Assembly (NCBI RefSeq): GCF_937920075.1 | Contig: NZ_CALETI010000042.1 | Coordinates: 1 to 9,273 of the forward strand | Direction: 5' to 3' | DNA: 9,273 nucleotides | DNA from: an uncultured Agitococcus sp. | Lineage (GTDB): Bacteria > Pseudomonadota > Gammaproteobacteria > Pseudomonadales > Moraxellaceae | In this document: piece by piece, positions 1 through 5,485 of the stretch | Position numbering within the stretch: the first letter of the stretch is position 1 | Layout of the letters: every line of letters begins with the position of its first letter | Translations under genes and position numbers: made by a program | Notes under the pieces: model-generated | Told to the model about the DNA's origin: nothing | The model's database searches: none | The model's input: only the letters and a program-made list of their open reading frames with translations

Positions 1-164
1 TTATTACTGCTCGACTAGCTAATAATCCCCAATATGATGAGCTAGTTACTGAACTTGAAACGGTTATTTCGTGGGGCATTAATGATCCTGTCCGTCATGA
101 AGTATGGCCAAAATTGCTAAAATATCTACAAGATGAAGTGCAACCTTTAGATAACAAAGATTGA
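1..164 (+). CDS. Unidentified protein, C-terminal 53 residues only
   Basis: An open frame enters from the left edge (first whole codon at base 3) and ends at TGA 162-164. The visible part is 53 residues, starts ITARLANNPQY and ends LQDEVQPLDNKD. It is polar and acidic, apparently helical, with Trp residues in SWGIND and EVWPKLL. There are no cysteines, no membrane segment and no motif I recognise. It reads in the same direction as the next two genes, but a promoter candidate lies between, so it is probably the end of an upstream unit. The frame is open over its whole visible length and its composition is protein-like, which supports it being real. No function can be assigned. Confidence 0.55.
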   Translation, partial: ITARLANNPQYDELVTELETVISWGINDPVRHEVWPKLLKYLQDEVQPLDNKD

Positions 165-193
165 CATCGGCAAATCACAAACCCCTCAAACCC

Positions 194-202
194 TGCTATG
201 AT
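194..202 (+). promoter_or_regulatory. Extended -10 promoter candidate for the 124-residue gene
   Basis: TGCTATGAT combines the TGn extension with TATGAT, a 5/6 match to the sigma-70 -10 box. Transcription would start near base 209, about 25 nt before the ATG at 235. No good -35 lies at 17 nt (ATCACA at 174-179 is poor), but extended -10 promoters can work without one. A perfect TTGACA at 161-166 is 30 nt away, too far to pair with this box. Transcription from here would cover both the 124-residue gene and the DUF924 gene. Confidence 0.45.
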
Positions 203-234
203 TAACACAACAACTCTAGCAGCGTGTAAATTGT

Positions 235-609
235 ATGGATACAACAGAATTTAAGCGTCTTATCTACACCATTAGCCAACAAACAGGCGCAACGGTTGTC
301 GATGTTCAAAGTCCACAAGTCACCCCAAACTTTGTGGTAGCCTCATTGCGTCTCAACACGCAAACTTTTTATATTCTTTGCTCTGAAAACAACGACTGGG
401 CTTTTTCACAACAACTACAGCCCTTTAAACTACAATTTATTGATCATCCACTCTTAGCCAATATGCTCCACAATTTAGCCAATATTCAGGTTTATTGTAC
501 AAGTCAACTCAATGCTCCCTTTGTTGCTCAATCATGGATGTCTAAGCATGATATTAATTATTGGAAACCCCAAACGCTTGGTGAAGCTTTATTTAATTGG
601 TGGGACTAA
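235..609 (+). CDS. Hypothetical 124-residue soluble protein
   Basis: I do not recognise this family. The product is a small cytosolic-looking protein with no signal peptide or membrane helix. The first 65 residues look like an alpha/beta fold: an N-terminal helix (EFKRLIYTISQQTG), then strands around TVVDVQSP, FVVASLRL and TFYILCSE. A helix (HPLLANMLHNLANI) and a Trp-rich end (YWKPQTLGEALFNWWD) follow. It has two cysteines (residues 49 and 88), not arranged as a metal site. The start is well fixed, because an in-frame TAG at 217-219 leaves ATG 235 as the only start codon ahead of the protein. No clear Shine-Dalgarno precedes it, so initiation may be weak. The DUF924 gene starts 3 nt after its stop, so the two are probably co-transcribed and translationally coupled. 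The size and fold would suit an immunity-type or accessory protein, but nothing proves that. Confidence 0.7.
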   Translation: MDTTEFKRLIYTISQQTGATVVDVQSPQVTPNFVVASLRLNTQTFYILCSENNDWAFSQQLQPFKLQFIDHPLLANMLHNLANIQVYCTSQLNAPFVAQSWMSKHDINYWKPQTLGEALFNWWD

Positions 610-612
610 CAA

Positions 613-1155
613 ATGAATAACTCACAAACCATTTTAGATTTTTGGTTCAAAGAAATTGACTCTAGTTTATGGTGGCAAAAAAACCATGAGTTTGATGAGC
701 TAATTCGTCAACGTTTTGGCAAAACACATCAACAAGCAACCCGTGGTGAACTCGCCCATTGGCGTACCGATGCACATGGCCGTTTAGCTGAAATTATTGT
801 TTTAGATCAGTTTTCACGAAACTTATATCGCAATCAGCCGCAAGCTTTTGCTTATGATTTAGCAGCTTTGGTGTTGGCACAACAAACAGTCAATTTAGGT
901 TTAGATAAATCGTTAAATACCATTGAGAAATCATTTCTGTATTTGCCATTTATGCACAGTGAATCAGCGATTATTCATCAACAAGCGGTTGAGTTATATA
1001 ACCAAACAGGATTGGAATTTAATCTGAGTTTTGAATTTAAACATAAAGCGATTATAGATAGATTTGGACGTTATCCTCATCGAAATGCCGTCCTTGGCCG
1101 AGACTCAACACCCGCTGAGCTACTCTTTTTACAACAGGAAGATTCTAGCTTTTGA
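613..1155 (+). CDS. DUF924 family protein
   Basis: The product is a 180-residue protein of the DUF924 family (PF06041), a helical TPR-like fold whose biochemical role is not established. Family marks run through the whole length: ILDFWF (7-12) and WWQKN (20-24) at the start, LAEIIVLDQFSRNLYR (58-73), AFAYD (78-82), EKSFLYLPFMHSES (105-118), and HKAIIDRFGRYPHRNAVLGR (144-163) near the end, followed by STPAE. Length is normal for the family and no signature block is missing, so the gene is intact. It starts 3 nt after the stop of the 124-residue gene, and the GGTGGGA stretch inside that gene's last codons can serve as ribosome binding site, which suggests coupling. Its last 11 bp overlap the end of the small membrane protein gene on the other strand. 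Family assignment is firm; the cellular role is unknown. Confidence 0.92.
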   Translation: MNNSQTILDFWFKEIDSSLWWQKNHEFDELIRQRFGKTHQQATRGELAHWRTDAHGRLAEIIVLDQFSRNLYRNQPQAFAYDLAALVLAQQTVNLGLDKSLNTIEKSFLYLPFMHSESAIIHQQAVELYNQTGLEFNLSFEFKHKAIIDRFGRYPHRNAVLGRDSTPAELLFLQQEDSSF

Positions 1156-1357
1156 CTTGCTGACTAGCAGTAAATTTAACTAAGCTGCTAGTTGCCATAA
1201 AAGTCACAGGAATAGATACTGCCAAACCTGAGGCAATCGCCAACCACACAGACTTAGCATCCTCATATCCTAAAACTAAGGCAGCAGTCACAAAAATACC
1301 TGCAACGACAACCGAAGCAATAGTAAAAATCACCGAAGCAACACGAAAGTTCATCAT
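1145..1357 (-). CDS. Small two-helix inner membrane protein
   Basis: The product is a 70-residue hydrophobic protein with two predicted transmembrane helices, about residues 6-29 and 37-58, joined by a short acidic turn (GYEDAKS). The C-terminus is polar and basic. This is a hairpin topology with both ends on the same side of the membrane. The frame can open at TTG 1360, but AGGGG on the minus strand (1363-1367) sits only 2 nt from that TTG, 5 nt from ATG 1357 and 8 nt from ATG 1354. The ATG at 1357 or 1354 is therefore the likelier start. The ...SIPVTFM... second helix recalls short two-helix proteins common in Proteobacteria, some of them mislabelled CTP synthetase; that resemblance is from memory. 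A promoter candidate lies about 35 bp upstream, so it is probably a single-gene unit. It converges with the DUF924 gene, overlapping by 11 bp. Confidence 0.65.
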   Translation of the reverse strand: MMNFRVASVIFTIASVVVAGIFVTAALVLGYEDAKSVWLAIASGLAVSIPVTFMATSSLVKFTASQQVKS

Positions 1358-1386
1358 CAATACCCCTATAAAAAATATGCCTTTGA

Positions 1387-1419
1387 GTTATATATACACT
1401 TTTTATGTGGGATTGTGAA
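1387..1419 (-). promoter_or_regulatory. Sigma-70 promoter candidate for the small membrane protein
   Basis: On the minus strand TTCACA (1414-1419, 5/6 match to TTGACA) is followed after 17 nt by TATATA (1391-1396), which runs on into TATAAC (1387-1392). The TATATATAAC stretch offers several overlapping -10 hexamers; the one at optimal spacing is TATATA. Transcription would begin near base 1383, about 25 nt before the ATG at 1357. Confidence 0.45.
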
Positions 1420-1612
1420 GTGCTATTTTTAGGTTAAAAATCTGATTTTTCTATATTTTTTATATTAAATTCAATAAGTTAATTTAATACATACAAAATA
1501 TAAGGATTTATCATAAATAACCATATATTTTATAAGTATTTATCATATAAATTGTCACACTTAGGGGCTATCACTAACTTTTTTGATAATCAATAAACAG
1601 ATGAGGAGAGAT

Positions 1613-1645
1613 GGAGCAAAGTCAAAACTCATTCGACTTTGCTCC
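1613..1645. repeat. 11-bp inverted repeat after the cytochrome b561 gene
   Basis: GGAGCAAAGTC (1613-1623) and GACTTTGCTCC (1635-1645) are perfect reverse complements around an 11-nt loop. A second, competing hairpin can form from GCTC (1641-1644) and GAGC (1649-1652). The element lies 21 bp beyond the stop codon of the b561 gene in its direction of transcription. Neither strand shows a T-run after the stem, so it is not a standard intrinsic terminator. It could still protect the mRNA 3' end or be a dispersed palindromic repeat. Confidence 0.7.
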
Positions 1646-1666
1646 GCAGAGCATTAAATTTATTGC

Positions 1667-2341
1667 TTAATCATGATCTTTTTCTTGGTGTTGTTCGGTG
1701 TCTTCGCCTGCTTTTAAGCCCAACAAATCAGGTTGTTGCCAAGCAGTAAACCAAAAACCACCAACAACAACTAACAACAACAAGGCAACAATTGGTCTGG
1801 TATTTTTAATAGCTTCTTCAGGTTCGCCTTGTTTATCACCTGTGACCATACTTCTGGCCAAATTTTCTTTGTGCTTTTTACTCGAAATAACCACACCAAA
1901 TACATGGGCAAACACCAACGCCAACATCAGATTAGCTAATGCCTCATGTACCTCAGCAATCCATTCTTGATCTAATTGCACATAACTATAGCCTAGGGCT
2001 GTTGTTGCCAAACCCAAGGTTAATAACCCATATACCGCCAATGCTCCCAAGGGATTGTGACCTGTGTAATGTGGTGCTTGAGCCTTATCTACTAATGACA
2101 AACCGTAGTTAATCGCTTTTTTGGGTGATGGCCAAAAACTGCTAAATTTCGCCCAGCGAGTGCCCATTAAGCCCCATAACACCCTAAACACCAATAATCC
2201 TGCAACGGTATAACCAAAAGTCATGTGAATAACGCGTAAACGTTCAGATTCAGCGGTTAAATAAGCGGCTGCAAAACTCAACACCAACAGCCAGTGAAAT
2301 AGTCGAGTGGGTAAATCCCAAACTTTGATCGATGTTTTCAT
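1667..2341 (-). CDS. Cytochrome b561, membrane di-haem b protein
   Basis: The product is a 224-residue inner-membrane cytochrome b of the prokaryotic b561 / Ni-hydrogenase cytochrome b family (PF01292), expected to pass electrons from quinol to a periplasmic cytochrome. It opens with the typical VWDLPTRLFHWLLV (7-20). Candidate haem ligands are H16, H39 (RVIHMTFGY), H132 (EVHEAL) and H146 (FAHVFG); H91 and H95 sit in the family GHNPLGA region. Helices lie at about 14-31, 38-59, 97-116 and 130-153, with an extra helix at about 184-201. The tail is acidic and His-rich (EDTEQHQEKDHD). AAGAGG at 2350-2355 (minus) is a good ribosome binding site 8 nt before the ATG. It is third in the SHP-DHC-b561 set, a grouping known from Shewanella and Rhodobacter sphaeroides, which makes DHC the likely electron acceptor. 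The family is firm; the exact partner is inferred from context. Confidence 0.9.
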   Translation of the reverse strand: MKTSIKVWDLPTRLFHWLLVLSFAAAYLTAESERLRVIHMTFGYTVAGLLVFRVLWGLMGTRWAKFSSFWPSPKKAINYGLSLVDKAQAPHYTGHNPLGALAVYGLLTLGLATTALGYSYVQLDQEWIAEVHEALANLMLALVFAHVFGVVISSKKHKENLARSMVTGDKQGEPEEAIKNTRPIVALLLLVVVGGFWFTAWQQPDLLGLKAGEDTEQHQEKDHD

Positions 2342-2409
2342 AATATAAACCTCTTAATGATGACTTAGGCGGTTATCGCTGATTTGTTCACATTTCAATC
2401 GTTTTTATG

Positions 2410-2433
2410 GTTACTGAGCGTAGTCGAAGTAAC
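2410..2433. repeat. Palindromic element between the DHC and b561 genes
   Basis: GTTACT (2410-2415) and AGTAAC (2428-2433) form a 6-bp stem around a core GAGCGTAGTCGA. Flanking AATCGTT (2397-2403) and AACGATT (2431-2437) are also complementary and compete for the same AAC. The core CTGAGCGTAGTCGAAG is the kind of short dispersed repeat I recall from many bacterial genomes, but I cannot verify copies elsewhere. It has no T-run and lies in the 116-bp gap between two co-directional genes. Confidence 0.55.
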
Positions 2434-2457
2434 GATTTTATGTTCACAAAAGCCCTG

Positions 2458-2913
2458 TTAATGCTGCATTTTTAAATCACGTTCAGACATATGCCCCTGC
2501 TCTGCACCACCATGACAAGCACCACAATTAGAGGGTGATTTGATATTGGCTTTTTTCCAATAACTTGGGGCAATATCATCATGCTCTTTCAAAAACCAAG
2601 GACTTTGGGTAATACGTGGTAATTTGTCACCCGCAACTTGTGTCCGCGCTTTTGCACTGCCTGCTTGCTGTAAATAGCCATTAATTTCGGCGAGGCTTTT
2701 GTCATCCAAACTGGCATCAACACCAAAATGTTTATCTAAATGGCTGGTAATTTGTTGCCATTCTCCACGCCCCAATAAACGTGCAGGAAAAGGCACATGA
2801 CAACTACCACATTCATTGGCGTAAGTTGGATTCAGCTTTCCCCATTGAATGTTGCCTGCATGGGAAAATGATGCACTCAAACCAGCAATGACCAAGACAA
2901 TTAACTTATTCAT
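2458..2913 (-). CDS. Periplasmic diheme cytochrome c (DHC family)
   Basis: The product is a 151-residue precursor with a signal peptide at about 1-19 (cleavage after SHA) and two CxxCH haem c sites: CGSCH (35-39) and CGACH (130-134). The stretch around the first, YANECGSCHVPFPARLLGRG, then W52 and a later SPWFLKEHDDIAPSYWKKA, matches the diheme cytochrome c family PF09626. Candidate second axial ligands are H58 or H62 for one haem and H111 for the other. It acts in the periplasm and, in the SHP clusters described in other bacteria, is thought to carry electrons between the b-type cytochrome and SHP. AAGAG lies 8 nt before the ATG. The SHP gene ends 60 bp upstream, across a REP-like palindrome, and the b561 gene starts 116 bp downstream. 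Size and haem count are normal; the gene is intact. Confidence 0.93.
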   Translation of the reverse strand: MNKLIVLVIAGLSASFSHAGNIQWGKLNPTYANECGSCHVPFPARLLGRGEWQQITSHLDKHFGVDASLDDKSLAEINGYLQQAGSAKARTQVAGDKLPRITQSPWFLKEHDDIAPSYWKKANIKSPSNCGACHGGAEQGHMSERDLKMQH

Positions 2914-2940
2914 TTTAAAAACTCTTTTGCAAATTTTAGA

Positions 2941-2973
2941 CTCCCTCGCCCTGTGGGAGGGTTGGGGTGAGGG
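2941..2973. repeat. REP-like palindrome between the SHP and DHC genes
   Basis: On the plus strand CCCTCGCCC (2943-2951) pairs with GGGTGAGGG (2965-2973) over 9 bp with one G.T wobble, and a rival short stem is CTCCC (2941-2945) with GGGAG (2955-2959). This GC-rich unit stands out in an AT-rich setting. It has the CCCTCACCCCAACCCTC layout of dispersed REP-type elements in several gammaproteobacteria; that is recalled, not checked. Its edge at 2973 touches the stop codon of the SHP gene (2974-2976). Confidence 0.65.
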
Positions 2974-3378
2974 CTACTTTAATGATATTAACCATGTTAA
3001 CACATCGCCTTTTTCTTGGGCGGTACACTCACGACCGACAACATCTTTGCAATTACGCTTAAACCATTTTTGTGTTTTAGCCACATCAGTAAAACGAGCG
3101 GGATTGGCTGACGGTGCCATTGGCTGAATTATTTTTCCTGTGACATCATGTTTGCCCATTTGCAGTGGGTTTTTGGTATGGCAACTAGCACAACTCCAAT
3201 CACTACCATGAGTTGAGCTAAAAAACTGTTGACCTCGTTGGGCATTAAACGCGGTAAATGCTGAGTTTTCAGCTTTCGCTTGACTAGCAAGTTGTTGTAA
3301 TTGACTATTGGCACTATCTGCTGCGTAAGCATTGACTACCATTAAACAACTTAAAATCACACTGACTAATAAACGCAT
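2974..3378 (-). CDS. SHP-type oxygen-binding cytochrome c (DUF1924)
   Basis: The product is a 134-residue precursor of the sphaeroides haem protein family (DUF1924). The signal peptide is about 1-19 (VNAYA, cleavage before ADS). One haem c site is present, CASCH (63-67). The following block is highly characteristic: NPLQMGKHDVTGK (70-82), PMAPSANPARFTD (86-98), KWFKRNCKDVVGREC (104-118) and EKGDVLTWL (122-130). In the Rhodobacter sphaeroides protein an Asn is the sixth haem ligand and is released on reduction so that O2 can bind. N92 in SANPARF is the probable equivalent. C110 and C118 may form a disulfide. It is the first gene of the SHP-DHC-b561 set, so DHC is its probable electron donor. 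Its physiological substrate is not established. The start has GGGGAAG 4 nt before the ATG. The TAG stop directly abuts a REP-like element. Confidence 0.92.
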   Translation of the reverse strand: MRLLVSVILSCLMVVNAYAADSANSQLQQLASQAKAENSAFTAFNAQRGQQFFSSTHGSDWSCASCHTKNPLQMGKHDVTGKIIQPMAPSANPARFTDVAKTQKWFKRNCKDVVGRECTAQEKGDVLTWLISLK

Positions 3379-3400
3379 TATTCTTCCCCAATCATGGCTT

Positions 3401-3427
3401 GTTTAAAATGACTATAAAATTTTAAAC
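3401..3427. promoter_or_regulatory. Possible operator between divergent SHP and kinase genes
   Basis: GTTTAAAAT (3401-3409) and ATTTTAAAC (3419-3427) are perfect inverted 9-mers with a 9-nt spacer, suited to a dimeric DNA-binding protein. The spacer holds overlapping -10-like boxes for both directions: TATAGT on the minus strand (3411-3416) and TATAAA on the plus strand (3413-3418). Neither has a convincing -35. It lies in the 103-bp region between the starts of the two divergent genes, so one factor could control both. The AT-rich background raises the chance of coincidence. Confidence 0.35.
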
Positions 3428-3481
3428 TTAAATAAAGCTTAATTCGATGCCGATTATTTTACAGATAGGTTTTTAACAATA

Positions 3482-4996
3482 ATGACCCACAGCACTGCTC
3501 CGACTATTTCAGGCTACACCATCCATGAAGTCCTAGGGGTGGGTGGTATGGCGACCGTCTATTTAGCCACACAACATTCTTTGCAACGCCAAGTAGCGAT
3601 CAAAGTATTAGATGCCAACCAAGAAGCTCAACTGTACCAACGTTTTATTAATGAGGCGCATATTGTGGCCTCTTTGCATCACCCTGCCATTATTAGCATT
3701 TATGATGTGCAGCAATTAGCGGATGGTCGTTGTTATTTGGTAATGGAGTTAATTAAAAGCGGTGATCTGAGTCAATATAAAGGCCAAAAGTTTGAGCCAA
3801 AACGCGCATTGGCGATTATTAAACAAATTGCCCAAGGTTTAGCGGTTGTTCATCATAAAGGTTTGATTCACCGAGATATTAAACCTGCGAATATTTTGTT
3901 TAGAGACCACGAACATATTGTCATTACCGATTTTGGTATTGCTAAAAATACTCAAATTAATCAAGAATTAACTCAACATGGTGTGGTGGTTGGTAGTCCA
4001 TCGTATAGCAGTCCCGAGCAAGCACAATGCCAAGAAATTGATCATCGTAGTGATCTGTATAGTGTTGGCGTGATTTTGATTGAATTACTATTAGGTTATA
4101 ACCCTTATCGTGGTGAAAATTATACCCAAACGGTGGTTAATCATGTGCAAATGGATATTCCAACCTTGCCTCAAGAACTGAGTCCCTATCAAGCCATCGT
4201 TAATAAATTATTAGCAAAACAACCCAATGAGCGCTTTAAAGATAGCCAGAGTTTGATTGATGCACTTGATGGCTTTTTAACCGTTTCTATCTCCATGCCT
4301 GCACCAGCTATTCCTGTGCAAAAAAAGCCACTTGATCAGAAAAAAATCATCATCGGCGGTATTGCTATTTTCTTGTTTTTATTAGCAATTATAAGCGCAC
4401 CTATGCTCAAAAAGCATTGGCAAGTACGCCAATTATTGCAACAGGCAGAACAGCGTTTACAACAAAAGAAATGGCTCAGCCCTGCCAATGACAGTGCACA
4501 GTTTTTTTATCAACAAGCTTTAAATATAGATGCCGATAATCAACAAGCCAAAACAGGTTTAACGACTGCCAAAAATCAACAAATCAGCTATTGGCTAACA
4601 CAAGCCGAAACCAAATTTGCTTCTGGTGATTTATCAGCTCCCAAAGACGACAATGCGGTATTTTACTTTCAGCAAATACAGACGATTGATGCTAAACAGC
4701 CACAAGCACAAGCTGGTCTGCAACGTATTGCCCAAGTTTATCTTGGCTTAGCACAGGAAGATTATCAGCAGAAACAATTTGAACAGGCACTCAACGCTAT
4801 TAAACTTGGCTTATTGGCTCAGCCCAATCATTCAGAATTATTAAAACTCGCTGCCGAACATGAACAACGAGTAGCAGCAGCCAATCAAAAATCAACTAAA
4901 ACTTCACCACAAAATACCGAAAAAAAACCAAGTAAAAACAAGCAATCATCTAATAATGGTTTACAGAAATTTTGGAAAAAGCTGTGGGGGAATTAG
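3482..4996 (+). CDS. Membrane-anchored Ser/Thr protein kinase with TPR-like tail
   Basis: The product is a 504-residue Hanks-type (eukaryotic-like) kinase that phosphorylates proteins on Ser/Thr. The kinase domain covers about 12-266, with the Gly-rich loop LGVGGMATVYLA (18-29), Lys41, Glu58, HRDIKPAN (130-137), DFG (150-152), GSPSYSSPEQ (171-180, SPE in place of APE), D191 and R251. All catalytic residues are present, so it should be active. A proline-rich linker leads to one transmembrane helix at about 289-309. The outer part holds three TPR-like units starting near 319, 372 and 421, the first two sharing a SP-x-(N/D)-D-(N/S)-A-x-F-(F/Y) core. A Lys-rich stretch follows, then LQKFWKKLWGN at the end. 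There are no PASTA repeats and no phosphatase or FHA neighbour. The nearest AGG is 12 nt before the ATG, a weak ribosome site. It is divergent from the SHP gene. Substrates are unknown. Confidence 0.93.
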   Translation: MTHSTAPTISGYTIHEVLGVGGMATVYLATQHSLQRQVAIKVLDANQEAQLYQRFINEAHIVASLHHPAIISIYDVQQLADGRCYLVMELIKSGDLSQYKGQKFEPKRALAIIKQIAQGLAVVHHKGLIHRDIKPANILFRDHEHIVITDFGIAKNTQINQELTQHGVVVGSPSYSSPEQAQCQEIDHRSDLYSVGVILIELLLGYNPYRGENYTQTVVNHVQMDIPTLPQELSPYQAIVNKLLAKQPNERFKDSQSLIDALDGFLTVSISMPAPAIPVQKKPLDQKKIIIGGIAIFLFLLAIISAPMLKKHWQVRQLLQQAEQRLQQKKWLSPANDSAQFFYQQALNIDADNQQAKTGLTTAKNQQISYWLTQAETKFASGDLSAPKDDNAVFYFQQIQTIDAKQPQAQAGLQRIAQVYLGLAQEDYQQKQFEQALNAIKLGLLAQPNHSELLKLAAEHEQRVAAANQKSTKTSPQNTEKKPSKNKQSSNNGLQKFWKKLWGN

Positions 4997-5472
4997 GGTA
5001 ATGCTTGCCATTTTTGCAACAGTAATATGATCACTTCTTGAGTATAAGCGTGTGCATTTGGCAAATGCCTTGCACTTGGCCCTGCAACATTCAAACGACT
5101 AATTTGATGCTTTTGACAAAAAGTGAGGATTTTATTGGCGGCACGCTCAACACTCAACTCACTGCCATCAATCAACAAATAAGGCTTTTCTAATTTAATA
5201 GCGGTTAATAAAGTTAGCTCTGTGCCGCGTTTGGGCGCAATAAAATCAAAATAAATAATTAAAGTCGCATCGCTATCAGCCACATTCTGTCGTGTACGTT
5301 GGCGATAACCTGCCCCTGCTAATTCTTGTAAGGGATATTTATCGGTAATAATGCCATCATCTGCCATTCGCCCTTCTGGACACCAGCCTCCACAAGGCGT
5401 TCCCATCGCTAAAGCCGCATCTAATGCCCCACGATCAACACCCGTTTGACCGCCTGAAATTATCGTTATCAT
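4993..5472 (-). CDS. SLOG-fold putative molybdenum carrier protein
   Basis: The product is a 159-residue cytosolic protein of the 'putative molybdenum carrier' family (PF12694), a Rossmann-like member of the SLOG/YpsA nucleotide-binding group. The name comes from a structural relation to a molybdenum-cofactor carrier; real ligand and role are unknown. Signatures are SGGQTGVDRGAL (6-17), CGGWCPEGRMADDG (27-40), YPL (46-48), RTRQNVADSDATLI (59-72), RGTELT (82-87) and LNVAGPS near the end. The start is ATG 5472: AAAGGA at 5479-5484 (minus) lies 6 nt before it. The frame opens further to GTG 5493, but those seven extra codons lie in a hairpin and add no family residues. Its stop (4993-4995) overlaps the kinase stop on the other strand. 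It follows the Old Yellow Enzyme gene in the same direction, separated by a hairpin that may limit read-through. Confidence 0.88.
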   Translation of the reverse strand: MITIISGGQTGVDRGALDAALAMGTPCGGWCPEGRMADDGIITDKYPLQELAGAGYRQRTRQNVADSDATLIIYFDFIAPKRGTELTLLTAIKLEKPYLLIDGSELSVERAANKILTFCQKHQISRLNVAGPSARHLPNAHAYTQEVIILLLQKWQALP

Positions 5473-5485
5473 CAAAATTCCTTTA

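Larger units (their letters stand above)
1361..1666. other. AT-rich intergenic gap
   Basis: No gene is visible here on either strand. The stretch holds the promoter candidate of the small membrane protein (1387-1419), a very AT-rich middle (1430-1555), a 10-bp direct repeat ATTTATCATA (1506-1515 and 1538-1547) and an 11-bp inverted repeat (1613-1645) near the end of the cytochrome b561 gene. The short open frames in it are AT-rich and lack ribosome binding sites. Confidence 0.6.

Noticed and set aside
161..202. Perfect TTGACA (161-166) as -35 for the TATGAT box (197-202)
   Set aside because: The spacer is 30 nt, far beyond the workable 15-19 nt. The TGn extension explains the -10 box better.
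1552..1590. Plus-strand promoter (TTGTCA with TAACTT or GATAAT) that might drive a small RNA antisense to b561
   Set aside because: No pair of boxes has both acceptable sequence and spacing, and no RNA structure with a terminator follows.
1613..1645. Intrinsic terminator for the b561 gene
   Set aside because: The stem is strong, but no T-run follows on either strand, so it is kept only as an inverted repeat.
2385..2392. CRP binding site (TGTGA half)
   Set aside because: Neither TGTGAACA copy has a TCACA partner at the 6-nt spacing needed for a CRP site.
2849..3127. Plus-strand open frame of 92 codons across the DHC-SHP gap
   Set aside because: It runs antisense through two clear cytochrome genes and a palindrome, has no family features and no ribosome site.
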